A DNA stretch of 56,336 nucleotides from Chlorobiota bacterium. Lineage in GTDB: Bacteria; Bacteroidota; Bacteroidia; Bacteroidales; JAADJA01. Made by a program: the position numbers and the translations under genes. Shown here in pieces: positions 35,846-45,508 of the stretch (positions are counted from its first letter, which is position 1; each line of letters begins with the position of its first letter). The stretch lies in the NCBI GenBank assembly GCA_013151015.1, contig JAADJA010000017.1, forward strand, positions 1 to 56,336, written 5' to 3'. The notes beneath the pieces were generated by a model that did not search any database, was not told the DNA's origin, and worked only from the letters and a program-made list of their open reading frames with translations.

Positions 35846-38681
35846 AGAATAACTCCATTTGTGTATCTTCATCTGTTTTTGGGCTGTCCGGTTTCTTTTT
35901 CGGGGATTTTTTTGTTGGCTTTTTAACCGAAGGTTTTGGGGTTTCTTCCGATGTGATAATTACTTCCCCTGGATTGGTAATCTCAAGCCCTTCTATTTCA
36001 ATTAACACTTCCTTCTTTCCCTCTTTCTTGGTTTCTGGTTTTGGCTCTTCTGTTACTTTAGCCTCATCCCTTGTTTCGGCCCCTTCTGCAAATTCGGGTT
36101 CTTCTACAACTTCATTGGTAATTTCTTCTTCGGTTTCGGGAAGCTCATAGGGGAGGGGCTCGATAAACTCCACCTTCTTCACCACTTTTGAACTTAACCT
36201 TTTACCCTTGGCCTTTGCACTTTTCACACCTATAAATTCAGCAATATCAATCACCTCATCTGGGTACTCCTTCCCATTGGCCTTGGTGTCAAAAATAATT
36301 TTGAGCTGGGGTCGGTAATCAAGGCTCAGGTCTATAAAACGGTTGTTTGGGTCTTCCCCGATAAAATCCACCTTTTTGTTTACGGAATTGTCCGAATCGG
36401 GTTGAAAGCGTTTTATGTACATCTTTTTCGAGGATGTATCAAAATAGACCGCTGAAATTATTTTTCGTGGGTCCAGCTTTTCTATCAGGAACATATCCTC
36501 TTCAAAATGGTTGGAGAGGTCGTAATTCATCAATTTAAAATTTCCTGATTTTTGGATGGTAAGGATTTTATCATCCGATTTAAAAGCCCCAAGTAATTTT
36601 CCCCTTTCATCTGAATTCAACCGCTTAACGGTTTCATCGTACCAGATGTTCCTGGCACCAAGGGTTGAAATCCCTTTTTCCCTGACCACGATATTTTTTA
36701 CGCCAAATTTTGTGAGGATATTTCCCTGTGATCCTTTTCCCTTGATTGCCAATTCGCTGAAATCAAATTCAAAAGAGGTTTTTCTGAGTTTGGGCCTGGG
36801 CTTTAGGTAAACCTTTATGGTCTCGGCTTCCCCGTTCGGGTTGGCAGAGAAATGCAGTATTTTTGAATGGGCCGTCCCTTTTGTGATGACATACTCTTTG
36901 TCGCGCGTAATGCTTTTTACGGCAAACCTTTTTACACGTGTTGCGCCCTGTCGCCCATCGCGGTATATCATGTTGTAGATCGTCCGCTCGTCGTTCTTTT
37001 TGAATACGGCAATGTGGATTACGTTTTGTCCCACAAAGATTTTAGGCGCAACCTTCGTTACCACAAAAGTCCCATCCTCCTTGAAAACAATAATGTCGTC
37101 GATATCGGAACAGTCGCAGACATATTCGAATTTCTTCAGGGAAGTGCCCGTAAAGCCTTCCTCCCTGTTAATGTACAGTTTTTGGTTGGATGCAGCAACC
37201 CTTGAAGCTTCAATGGTTTCAAAGTTCCGGAGTTCGGTTTTGCGTTCGCGCCCTTTTCCGTATTTCTTCTTTATCTGCTTAAAATAATTTATGGAATAGT
37301 CGATCAGGTTGGTCAGGTATCCTTTCACCTCTTCAATTTCTTCCTCGATGCCTTTGATCAGTTCATCGGCCTTGAACGAATTGTATTTGGAAATCCGTTT
37401 GATCCTTATTTCCGTTAGGCGGACAACATCCTCTTCGGTAATCTTCCTGTGGAAATTCTTGACAAAAGGTTTCAGTCCCTTAAATATGGCGGCAATCACT
37501 TCTTCCCAGGTTTCGCATTCTTCAATGTCACGGTAAATCCTTTCCTGTATGAATATTTTTTCAAGGGAAGAAAAATGCCATTGTTCCATGAGTTCCTCTT
37601 TCCTGATCTCCAGTTCCGCTTTCAACAGGCTGATAGTATGCTCGGTATTGATTTTCAGAATTTCCCTGACACCGATAAAACGGGGTTTTTCAGCATCGAT
37701 AATGCAGGCATTTGGCGAAATGGAAACCTCGCAATTGGTGAAAGCATAAAGGGCATCAATGGTTTGATCGGGCGAAACCCCAGGCGAAAGATGGACGATG
37801 ATTTCCACATTTTCGGCTGTATTGTCATCAATCTTCTTGATTTTTATTTTCCCTTTGTCGTTGGCGGCCACCACCGAATCGATCAGATTGTTGGTTGTGG
37901 TCCCAAAAGGAATTTCGGTTATGACAAGGGTTTTTTTGTCTTCCTGTTTTATCTTTGCCCTTACACGGATGCGGCCACCGCGCAGGCCATCGTTGTATTT
38001 TGAAACGTCGGCAAGCCCTCCCGATAGGAAATCGGGATATAGTTCGAAATCTTTGCCACGCAAAATATTGATGGAGGCATCAATGAGTTCGTTGAAATTG
38101 TGGGGCATTATTTTGGAAGCCAACCCAACGGCAATCCCTTCAACGCCCTGGGCCAACAACAATGGGAACTTTACGGGCAGGGTAACCGGTTCTTTGTTGC
38201 GCCCGTCGTAGGAAGCTTTCCATTCAGTGGTTTTAGGGTTAAAAACCACTTCGTTGGCAAATTTGGAGAGACGTGCCTCAATATACCTTGGTGCGGCAGC
38301 CCTGTCGCCTGTGAGTACATTTCCCCAGTTTCCCTGCATGTCAATTAAGAGTTCTTTCTGGCCCAATTGGACCAGTGCATCGCCAATGGAAGCATCGCCA
38401 TGCGGATGGAATTGCATGGTGTGTCCGATGATGTTCGCAACCTTGTTGTAACGGCCATCATCCAGGTTTTTCATAGCATGGAGTATCCGGCGCTGCACAG
38501 GTTTCAACCCATCTTTGATATCGGGTACGGCACGCTCAAGGATAACATAGGAAGCGTAGTCGAGAAACCAGCTTTCGTACATTCCCGAAAGGTGAATTGT
38601 TTTATGCTGGTCGCCTGTTCCCGGAGTTTGGGAATTGGAAGCCATTTCATTAGATATGTCCGTGTCTTCAAATTCGTTCAT
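35844..38681 (-). CDS. parC: DNA topoisomerase IV / gyrase A-type subunit (ParC-like)
   Basis: About 945 residues; ATG at 38681 is preferred over 38696. The breakage-reunion domain shows VPDIKDGLKPVQRRIL, HPHGDASIGDAL and the catalytic tyrosine in AAPRYIEARL (Tyr133 from the chosen start). The C-terminal DNA-wrapping region lacks a GyrA box and ends in a long Glu/Lys/Pro-rich tail, a pattern of Bacteroidota type IIA A subunits. It acts in decatenation with a ParE subunit (not in this window). The near-consensus promoter lies at 38711-38740. Confidence 0.9.
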   Translation of the reverse strand: MNEFEDTDISNEMASNSQTPGTGDQHKTIHLSGMYESWFLDYASYVILERAVPDIKDGLKPVQRRILHAMKNLDDGRYNKVANIIGHTMQFHPHGDASIGDALVQLGQKELLIDMQGNWGNVLTGDRAAAPRYIEARLSKFANEVVFNPKTTEWKASYDGRNKEPVTLPVKFPLLLAQGVEGIAVGLASKIMPHNFNELIDASINILRGKDFELYPDFLSGGLADVSKYNDGLRGGRIRVRAKIKQEDKKTLVITEIPFGTTTNNLIDSVVAANDKGKIKIKKIDDNTAENVEIIVHLSPGVSPDQTIDALYAFTNCEVSISPNACIIDAEKPRFIGVREILKINTEHTISLLKAELEIRKEELMEQWHFSSLEKIFIQERIYRDIEECETWEEVIAAIFKGLKPFVKNFHRKITEEDVVRLTEIRIKRISKYNSFKADELIKGIEEEIEEVKGYLTNLIDYSINYFKQIKKKYGKGRERKTELRNFETIEASRVAASNQKLYINREEGFTGTSLKKFEYVCDCSDIDDIIVFKEDGTFVVTKVAPKIFVGQNVIHIAVFKKNDERTIYNMIYRDGRQGATRVKRFAVKSITRDKEYVITKGTAHSKILHFSANPNGEAETIKVYLKPRPKLRKTSFEFDFSELAIKGKGSQGNILTKFGVKNIVVREKGISTLGARNIWYDETVKRLNSDERGKLLGAFKSDDKILTIQKSGNFKLMNYDLSNHFEEDMFLIEKLDPRKIISAVYFDTSSKKMYIKRFQPDSDNSVNKKVDFIGEDPNNRFIDLSLDYRPQLKIIFDTKANGKEYPDEVIDIAEFIGVKSAKAKGKRLSSKVVKKVEFIEPLPYELPETEEEITNEVVEEPEFAEGAETRDEAKVTEEPKPETKKEGKKEVLIEIEGLEITNPGEVIITSEETPKPSVKKPTKKSPKKKPDSPKTDEDTQMELF

Positions 38682-38696
38682 TACTGTTCCATACAT

Positions 38697-39100
38697 TTTT
38701 GGAAAGAGGGCAAAAATAGAAATAAATTACAAGCAGCAATAAACAAGTATTCACAATTTATCCACCATAATTGTTTTTGTCCTGGATTATGATCCGGATA
38801 GAATTATGACCGAACAATATTTTGAAACTTTTAAGGAAAAAGATTGATTGTGCAATGTTTTTTGCAGTGGATATTCCCAACTAAATTGACCCTTGGCAGG
38901 TTTGCCCGCCTGCCTTTCCGGGATGGCAAAAACAAAGTTGTTTAGAACCATTATCATCCCGATATACGAGGACTCTCGGCAAAGATGGAGCCTTGAAAGA
39001 AATCAACTCTTAAAACAGCAATATTTATCCGTATGGACCAGATTTCTTTCGTTATAAAAGAACAATCCCAAATCCAAGAACCGAATCAGCGATCAACCAA
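38697..39100. other. Intergenic region between parC and the propeller gene
   Basis: A 404-base gap. It holds the parC promoter (minus-strand TATTTTTG, 38718-38711, with ATTG 18 bases upstream) and the GGCAGG/CCTGCC hairpin at 38895-38914. No ORF of note; nothing else is recognised. Confidence 0.5.
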
Positions 39101-39955
39101 TTATTTAAAATCCAAAACCTTGTAGGCCATCACCCTGTTCGCCCCAAATGTTGGGACCAACAATAGGTTTGTTTTTTCGATGTATTCGATATCTGCGGCA
39201 TTTATACCTGTTTCGGAAGTGTCGAGGAGTATGACAGGCTTTTCTTCGGTACTCACCAATTGGATTTTCCCTTTCCAGTCGGAAATTATATAGCTACCGT
39301 TCCCATCGGATTTCAGGCCGTCGATCCCACCGGTTTTTTTTACGATATGCCACATTTTCCCATCGGAAATACGGACAGCAAATATCCCGTTTTTTGTCCC
39401 GACGACAATGTCCCCGTTTTCGTACAAAACACCATTTGGATTTGAAATTTCAGGATTGTCCAGGAACATTTCAACTTTCCCGTTGGAAAGCTTGTGGACA
39501 AGGTCAGTGCCCATATCCGAGAAATAAATATCCCCTTTTGGGTCGATGGTGACATCGTTCAGGAATTTGGCCCCGTCCACCGGGAAACGGTTTTCGATTT
39601 TGGCCGTGTTGATATCGATTTCAACAAGGTTGTCAATGTCGGTCACATAAAGTTTTCCGTTGAAAATCCCCATCCCCTTGGGCGCATCCAGGCCGGAGAC
39701 CCATTTCTTGTTAATGATTTCCCCTTCAAGCGAAACCTGGGCAATATATCCGCTTCCATCTTTTCCGGTAGGATTTCCATTGATACATGAAACAAACAAT
39801 ACATCCCTTTCTGCATCATAGCAAACCGATTCGCAAATTTTCAATACATCGGGTGTCTCCCAAACTTTTTCAAGTTTATCTGACATAATAATATCCTGTC
39901 CAAACATTGTTAAACCAGATAATATAAGCAGAATCGTGAATTGTGGTTTTTTCAT
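39101..39955 (-). CDS. Exported SMP-30/NHL-type beta-propeller protein
   Basis: A 284-residue protein with signal peptide (MKKPQFTILLILSGLTMFGQ) and repeated blades with D-x-G and -N-G-V-L-Y/GDIYFSD motifs (e.g. LNDVTIDPKGDIYFSDMGT). Such SMP-30/gluconolactonase-like propellers bind small molecules or metals. No catalytic assignment is possible. The sequence is intact. Confidence 0.8.
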   Translation of the reverse strand: MKKPQFTILLILSGLTMFGQDIIMSDKLEKVWETPDVLKICESVCYDAERDVLFVSCINGNPTGKDGSGYIAQVSLEGEIINKKWVSGLDAPKGMGIFNGKLYVTDIDNLVEIDINTAKIENRFPVDGAKFLNDVTIDPKGDIYFSDMGTDLVHKLSNGKVEMFLDNPEISNPNGVLYENGDIVVGTKNGIFAVRISDGKMWHIVKKTGGIDGLKSDGNGSYIISDWKGKIQLVSTEEKPVILLDTSETGINAADIEYIEKTNLLLVPTFGANRVMAYKVLDFK

Positions 39956-40163
39956 TTTACGGATTGTTTTCGTTTGAATATTGTTAATTGCACCTTCTGA
40001 GCAGCGAAATTAAGAATAAATCGTGAATGGTTTTGTTGAAACGGTTTGGCAGCATGTAATAGTATTTACGGTTCATTTACATTTGTAAATAATTGTTAAT
40101 GGATGCAAACGAACAAAACTAATTGATATATTTGTCAATTATTAATTTAAAAACAGAAAGATT

Positions 40164-40754
40164 ATGAGAAAATTAATTCTATCATTAGCAGTTGTTGCTT
40201 TTGTTTCTTTCTCTTTGAGCGCACAGGTTTCGAGTAGCGAAAAAAGTGTGCCGGCCAAGTCAGTCGAGCTACAGAAAGTGGAGAAAGAGAAGAAGTATGA
40301 GCAACAAAAGCTAGAAAAGCAGAGGTTGGAAAAGCAGAGGTCGGCCAATGAACAGGTGCAAAACTCTCAGGCCAACAACCCAAATGCACCCGTTGCAACA
40401 TTTGAAAAATTGGTTCACGATTACGGGACCATTGAGCAACATGCCGATGGTAATTGTGAATTTGTATTTACAAATACCGGGAAAGAACCATTGATTCTTT
40501 CCAATGTGAGGTCCAGTTGAGGCTGCACCATCCCAGCATGGCCAAGGCAGCCTGTATTACCCGGTCAATCTGAATCTATTAAGGTTAAGTACGACACCAA
40601 GAGGGTAGGGACAATAAATAAAACCATTAGGGTTTATTCAAATGCAAAAACTTCACCGATTACTTTGAAAATCAAAGGGAAAATAATTGCCAAATCAGGT
40701 GCAACGATACCTGAAAAGAAAATTGACAAAACAGCTTCCCCAGTAAATAAATAG
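40164..40754 (+). pseudogene. DUF1573 exported protein with in-frame TGA at the conserved cysteine
   Basis: Signal peptide (MRKLILSLAVVAFVSFSLSAQ), a Lys/Glu/Gln-rich linker, then a DUF1573 domain. Codon 119 (40518-40520) is TGA where the family has Cys in its S-C-G-C-T motif (here VRSS-stop-GCTIPAWP). The frame then continues as a complete DUF1573 end (GQSESIKVKYDTKRVGTINKTI) to TAG at 40752. Options: nonsense mutation, sequencing error, or recoding of UGA as selenocysteine. A hairpin begins at the TGA (see separate feature), but it does not closely fit a bacterial SECIS. DUF1573 function is unknown. Confidence 0.8.
40520..40553 (+). other. Hairpin directly downstream of the in-frame TGA
   Basis: Beginning at the last base of TGA, AGGCTGC pairs with GCAGCCT (7 bp), and inside it CCAT pairs with ATGG around a CCCAGC loop. 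A stem-loop at this place could in principle affect decoding of the UGA, but the apical loop is closer to the UGA than in typical SECIS elements and does not begin with G. Confidence 0.4.
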
Positions 40755-41139
40755 TAGTTCTGGTTTTGATACACTGATGCTGTTTTGAATCCCGAAGCTT
40801 CGGGAAGAAATTCAAACAAATCAGTATAATAGAATAGCTACTGATCCATGGTTATCTTTAATAATCTATGATTGGTGGCTTTTTTAATGGATCGTGATTT
40901 CTGTGGTATTGGCCCATAAAAAAACCAGCAACCCGGGATGGATCGCTGGCAGTCTCGATAAACTTGAGGTAATTTTATCGATAGCATAGATGGATCTTTA
41001 TTTCATTATTATTGCATCAAACCAAATAAAAGATACGCTTGCTTATACAATGAAAAAATGAAATAGTTACTTTTTGAATGGATATTTGTTGTGGGAATTA
41101 TTTGAACGAGATACCGTGTTCGACGTGAATATTTAGCAG
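40755..41139. other. Intergenic region after the DUF1573 gene, with a long hairpin
   Basis: A 385-base gap between convergent genes. A nested inverted repeat lies at 40773-40825: ACTGAT/ATCAGT, TTTGAAT/ATTCAAA and the central palindrome CCCGAAGCTTCGGG (40791-40804). This is probably a terminator or a palindromic repeat; the rest shows no feature I can name. Confidence 0.6.
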
Positions 41140-41646
41140 CTATCGGGTAAACTCCTTTATGATTTCAGCATGTTGTGGAAATCGATTGATCAGGGATTCC
41201 CTTTTCCCCAATTCAAAATCCTCAAAATCAAAACCGGGGGCAACCGTACATCCCAGAAGTGTATATGAAGAGGGATCGGTCACTTTTGCCGCAAACCAAT
41301 TCCCTTTCGGGATAAGCAATTGGAAGCTGTCCCCTTTTTCGGGGAAAGGGCCACACGTTTTTATCGTAAGATTCCCATTGGGTGAAATAATGTAAACATC
41401 AATCGGGGAACCGCTGTAAAAATGCCAAATCTCATCCGACCTTAAACGGTGAAAACCTGAATGTTCACCGCTTTTCAGCAAATAGTAAATGGAAGTGGAA
41501 GCCGCCCTGAAACTGGTATATCTTACGGGAAGGCTTTTTTTGCTCAGGATTTCATTGGAACGGAAAACTTCCTTGAACCAACCACCTTCCGGGTGCTTTT
41601 CGAGCCCGAGATGGGCAATCCAGAAATCAGCTTTTTTATCATCCAT
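41140..41646 (-). CDS. Cupin family protein (DUF985)
   Basis: A 168-residue protein of the DUF985 cupin_5 family: HPEGGWFKEVFRS, the metal-site region FHRLRSDEIWHFYSGSP and the C-terminal GCTVAPGFDFEDFELG. It is a probable small-molecule-binding or isomerase-type cupin; no substrate is known. It is last in the run prfA-pyrF-cupin, 41 bases after pyrF. Confidence 0.87.
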   Translation of the reverse strand: MDDKKADFWIAHLGLEKHPEGGWFKEVFRSNEILSKKSLPVRYTSFRAASTSIYYLLKSGEHSGFHRLRSDEIWHFYSGSPIDVYIISPNGNLTIKTCGPFPEKGDSFQLLIPKGNWFAAKVTDPSSYTLLGCTVAPGFDFEDFELGKRESLINRFPQHAEIIKEFTR

Positions 41647-41687
41647 CTATAAAAATCCTTAAATCCTCATCGCATTGTCCCCTTCAA

Positions 41688-42515
41688 TCAAATCAATCCA
41701 TTTTCCCTTAAAATACTTTCCATCTGTTGTTGAAGCAACGAAGCTTGCCCATTGGCTTTTTCGGCAAAGTCTTTTTCGCCGGAGGCAAAAATAATCCCCC
41801 TTGAAGAATTCACGATGAGCCCACATTGTTTGTTGAGGCCATATTTCGCCACCTCTTGCAGGCTTCCCCCTTGCGCCCCAACACCCGGGACCAAAAGAAA
41901 ATGATCGGGGATGATAGCCCGGATGCCTCCCAGCATTTCGGCCTGTGTGGCACCAACAACGTACATAAGGTTGTCGGTATTTCCCCATTGCCGCGATTGT
42001 GTGAGCACTTCCTCGAAAAAAGCTTTCCCGCTTTTTGAATCCTTTAGGAATTGAAAATTGAACGCACCTTTGTTGGAAGTGAGCGCGAGAAGTACGACCC
42101 ATTTATTTTCAAAGGCAAGGAAGGGTTTCACTGAATCTTCGCCCATATACGGTGCAACGGTCACAGAATCGAAATCCAGGTTTTCCAGAAATGTTTTTGC
42201 GTATTGTGCGGATGTGTTCCCAATATCCCCTCGTTTGGCATCGGCAATAGTGAACACCTCGAATTTCTTCAGGTATTCGATGGTCTTTTCCAGGCTTTTC
42301 CAACCTTTGCTTCCATTGCTTTCGTAGAAAGCCAGGTTGGGTTTATAGGCAATGGCCAACTCATGTGTGTTGTCAATTATTCGTTTGTTGAATTCAAAAA
42401 CCGGATCATCCTTTTCCAATAAATGTTTTGGGATTTTGCCAATATCCGAATCCAGGCCGATACACAGGAACGACCTCTTTTTTTGAATCAATTGGAATAG
42501 CCCTTGGGAATTCAT
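41688..42515 (-). CDS. pyrF: Orotidine 5'-phosphate decarboxylase (long form)
   Basis: The start is placed at the Met at 42515 ([22 protein letters not shown]); the 9 residues before it are atypical. About 275 residues, the larger bacterial class. The catalytic region [19 protein letters not shown] carries the Lys/Asp residues, and the phosphate site is [15 protein letters not shown]. It completes UMP synthesis. A palindromic repeat lies between it and prfA upstream. Confidence 0.95.
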   Translation of the reverse strand: MNSQGLFQLIQKKRSFLCIGLDSDIGKIPKHLLEKDDPVFEFNKRIIDNTHELAIAYKPNLAFYESNGSKGWKSLEKTIEYLKKFEVFTIADAKRGDIGNTSAQYAKTFLENLDFDSVTVAPYMGEDSVKPFLAFENKWVVLLALTSNKGAFNFQFLKDSKSGKAFFEEVLTQSRQWGNTDNLMYVVGATQAEMLGGIRAIIPDHFLLVPGVGAQGGSLQEVAKYGLNKQCGLIVNSSRGIIFASGEKDFAEKANGQASLLQQQMESILRENGLI

Positions 42516-42550
42516 ATTGGTTGTCTTTAAGTTTAATATCATCCTGTCAC

Positions 42551-42582
42551 TGACGCTTCCAGGTCGTACCGACTCTGGAAGG
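42551..42582. repeat. Palindromic repeat between prfA and pyrF
   Basis: TGACGCTTCCAGGTCGTACC followed by GACTCTGGAAGG is a near-identical copy of the best repeat between lipA and lipB (19477-19511). CTTCCAG/CTGGAAG and GTCG/CGAC pair to form a hairpin. Confidence 0.8.
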
Positions 42583-42592
42583 TCTATCCGGT

Positions 42593-43660
42593 TTAAATAT
42601 CATCTTTCAGGCGTTCGGCATTTTCGGCCAATTGCAATTTGTCGATTATTTCCTGGATATTCCCATCAATGATATTCTGAAGATTGTACATGGTCAGGTT
42701 GATCCTATGGTCGGTAACCCTTCCCTGTGGCCAGTTGTATGTCCTGATTTTTGCGGAACGGTCGCCGCTCGAAACCATGGTTTTCCTTTTTGATGAAATC
42801 TCATCGAGGTACTTTTGGTGTTCAAGTTCATAAATCCGGGAACGGAGTACGGCCAATGCCTTGTCATAGTTTTTCAACTGTGATTTTTGATCCTGGCATT
42901 GGGCCACGATCCCTGTTGGGATGTGCGTAAGGCGAATGGCCGAATAGGTTGTGTTCACCGATTGTCCGCCCGGGCCGGAAGAGCAATAGGTGTCTTTCCT
43001 AATATCCGCTGGGTTTAGTTCCACATCAAATTCATCCGCTTCTGGCAAAACTGCCACCGATGCTGCCGATGTATGTACCCTTCCCTGGGTTTCGGTTTTG
43101 GGAACACGCTGTACACGGTGCACGCCCGATTCGTATTTCAACTGGCCATAGACATCTTTTCCTGAAACATTGATGATTATTTCCTTAAACCCACCAACGG
43201 TTCCCTCTGTTTCGTCCACCAATTCAACTTTCCAGCCCTTGGTTTCACAATATTTATTGTACATCCTGAACAGGTCACCGGCAAAAATACTCGCTTCATC
43301 GCCTCCCGTTCCGGCCCTTATTTCCATAATGGCATTTTTGCCGTCCTCGGGATCCTGGGGGATCAACATAATGCGTATGTCCTCCTCCATCAAATCCCTC
43401 TTCCCGATAAGTTCGTTCAGTTCCATTTTCGCCATCTCCCTGAATTCTTCATCCTTTTCGGTTTTCAACAGTTCCCTCGTCGATTCAATATTGTCAATGA
43501 CATTTTTATATTCTTTATAGGCATCAACAATGGGCTGAAGGTCTTTGTAATCCTTGCTTAGTTTTATGAATTTCTTCATATCGGAAACCACGCCAGGATC
43601 GTTCATCTGTTCCCCGATTTCTTTCCATCGCTCATGTATGGCCGCTAATTTATCAATCAT
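42593..43660 (-). CDS. prfA: Peptide chain release factor 1
   Basis: A 355-residue RF1. It has the GGQ hydrolysis motif in [16 protein letters not shown] and, at the codon-recognition site, a PxT-type motif (PKT in [14 protein letters not shown]), which indicates UAA/UAG reading rather than RF2-type recognition. The domain [13 protein letters not shown] is typical. A -7-like box lies at 43685-43692 on the minus strand. RF1 being present means UAG is a normal stop in this organism. Confidence 0.97.
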   Translation of the reverse strand: MIDKLAAIHERWKEIGEQMNDPGVVSDMKKFIKLSKDYKDLQPIVDAYKEYKNVIDNIESTRELLKTEKDEEFREMAKMELNELIGKRDLMEEDIRIMLIPQDPEDGKNAIMEIRAGTGGDEASIFAGDLFRMYNKYCETKGWKVELVDETEGTVGGFKEIIINVSGKDVYGQLKYESGVHRVQRVPKTETQGRVHTSAASVAVLPEADEFDVELNPADIRKDTYCSSGPGGQSVNTTYSAIRLTHIPTGIVAQCQDQKSQLKNYDKALAVLRSRIYELEHQKYLDEISSKRKTMVSSGDRSAKIRTYNWPQGRVTDHRINLTMYNLQNIIDGNIQEIIDKLQLAENAERLKDDI

Positions 43661-43722
43661 AGTATTGTGAAATTTTTACAGGCACAAAATTATAACAAAA
43701 AACAAAACCATTTATACCTTCA

Positions 43723-43753
43723 TTCGTTATTAAAGTATAAAGTCGTATTTTTG
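43723..43753 (+). promoter_or_regulatory. Predicted promoter of the serine protease gene
   Basis: TATTTTTG at 43746-43753 matches the -7 consensus; TTCG at 43723-43726 is one base from TTTG, 19 bases upstream. Confidence 0.5.
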
Positions 43754-43808
43754 GGCCAAAGTCCATAACATGGAATTTACAGGAAATTATTTTTGAAAAC
43801 CGTTTTGT

Positions 43809-45482
43809 ATGAAGAAAATATTTTGCATCGTATTTTTGTTTATTGCCGTGAGTTGGGGAAGCCCATTAATAAGCCAGATTAGCGAAGGCGGGGTGCCGCC
43901 AAGTTTTGCCCATAGTGAACTTTCATCGTATTTTCAGGAGATTGCAATTACCGTTCCCACCCCGGATGAACTTTACGAAGATGTAAATTATAACGACAAG
44001 ATAAACCTGCCCCATCGTATTGCCAAATTGCTCCCTCTTGACCTGAACCTTGAAAATTCAGGTACATGGAAAACCCTGGGGAATGGAGACAGGATTTGGC
44101 GTTTGGGTTTGTATGCCGAAAATGCTTTGTCATTGGGTTTGTATTTTAACGATTTTTATTTGCCAAAAGGTTATAAGTTGTTTATATACGATACGGAAGG
44201 CAAGCAGGTGAAAGGGGCTTTTACAAGTTTAAATAACCAGGAAAGCCATTTGTTTGCAACCGAATCAATCCGAGGGGATTATTTGATCATTGAGCTTTTC
44301 CAACCTGAAAATATTTTAGAAAAGCCAATCCTGAGTATTTCGGACATTGCCTATTCCTATAAGAATGAGGAAAACTTGAACGGTTTTGGTGGTTCCGACG
44401 ATTGTGAAATAAATGCAGTTTGTTCACCGGAAGGGGATGGCTGGCAAACCGTGAAACGATCGGTTGTGAAAATAAGAGTGAGAGTTGGAGGAGGCAATTA
44501 TTGGTGTTCTGGCGTGTTGTTGAACAATGCCAATTACGATAAAACCCCTTATGTGCTTACTGCCGACCATTGTGCTTATAAGGGCGGTTATGCCAGTCCT
44601 GAGGATGTCAATCAATGGTTGTTCTATTTTAACTATGAAAGTGCCACTTGTGCGAACCCAACGAGTGAGCCGCAATATGTTTCACTTGAAGGGGCGCATA
44701 AAATTGCCAATGGCGGCGATCATGGGAATTCGGGCTCCGATTTTTATTTGGTGAGGCTGAACGATGATATCCCGGAGAGTATCCAACCTTATTACAGCGG
44801 TTGGACGGCCTCGGGGATTTCTTCCCCATCGGGAGCGGGCATCCATCACCCCGAAGGGGACATTAAAAAAATCTCCACTTATGTAACACCCTTGATCAGT
44901 TCGCAATGGTCGAACAATGGGGTTTATTCCCATTGGAAAGTTGTATGGGCCGAGACCCCAAATGGCTGGGGCGTAACCGAAGGCGGCTCCTCTGGCTCAC
45001 CCTTGTTCGATGAACAGGGAAGGGTCGTGGGAACACTTACCGGCGGATATGCGGCCTGCGATCCCAATGGACAGATAGGGCCGGACAAACCTGATTTTTA
45101 TGGTGCATTTTCCTATCATTGGGAATCGAACGGTACGGCCGACACTTTGCAATTAAAGCCCTGGCTCGACCCGGGAAATACGGGGATCACAGAGTTGAAT
45201 GGTTTTGTGGGCATTCCCGAAAGCCCTGAAGGGGCAAATAATTTATTTGATGTTTATCCCAATCCAGTGGATGAAAAATTAATAATAAGATTTAATAATT
45301 TTGACTATTCCACCGTGCGTATTGAAATATTTAATATTTTTGGAAAGAATCTGTTTACCTCGGAACAAAGAATAATAACAACAGAATTGGCCATTGATAC
45401 AAAATCCTTTAAACCCGGTATTTATTTCGTGAAAATCAGGAATCAACAGCAGGGTTTTGTTGAGCGGATTATTAAGAAATAG
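43809..45482 (+). CDS. Secreted trypsin-like serine protease with T9SS sorting domain
   Basis: A 557-residue protein: signal peptide (MKKIFCIVFLFIAVSWGSPLIS), a propeptide, a trypsin-fold catalytic domain with His254 (LTADHC), an Asp in GNSGSDFYLVRL and Ser395 in GGSSGSPLFDEQGRVVGTL, then a T9SS type A domain (NLFDVYPNPVDEKLII ... IEIFNIFGKNLF ... GIYFVKIRNQQ). It resembles lysyl endopeptidase-like enzymes of Bacteroidota. The catalytic triad is complete. It is followed by a receiver-domain gene. Confidence 0.9.
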   Translation: MKKIFCIVFLFIAVSWGSPLISQISEGGVPPSFAHSELSSYFQEIAITVPTPDELYEDVNYNDKINLPHRIAKLLPLDLNLENSGTWKTLGNGDRIWRLGLYAENALSLGLYFNDFYLPKGYKLFIYDTEGKQVKGAFTSLNNQESHLFATESIRGDYLIIELFQPENILEKPILSISDIAYSYKNEENLNGFGGSDDCEINAVCSPEGDGWQTVKRSVVKIRVRVGGGNYWCSGVLLNNANYDKTPYVLTADHCAYKGGYASPEDVNQWLFYFNYESATCANPTSEPQYVSLEGAHKIANGGDHGNSGSDFYLVRLNDDIPESIQPYYSGWTASGISSPSGAGIHHPEGDIKKISTYVTPLISSQWSNNGVYSHWKVVWAETPNGWGVTEGGSSGSPLFDEQGRVVGTLTGGYAACDPNGQIGPDKPDFYGAFSYHWESNGTADTLQLKPWLDPGNTGITELNGFVGIPESPEGANNLFDVYPNPVDEKLIIRFNNFDYSTVRIEIFNIFGKNLFTSEQRIITTELAIDTKSFKPGIYFVKIRNQQQGFVERIIKK

Positions 45483-45508
45483 GATGTTAATTTTAAAATA
45501 GAAATGTG

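Noticed and set aside
40518-40553. Confirmed selenocysteine insertion
   Set aside because: The hairpin does not fit the bacterial SECIS spacing or loop rule, and no Sec machinery is in this window; kept only as a hypothesis.
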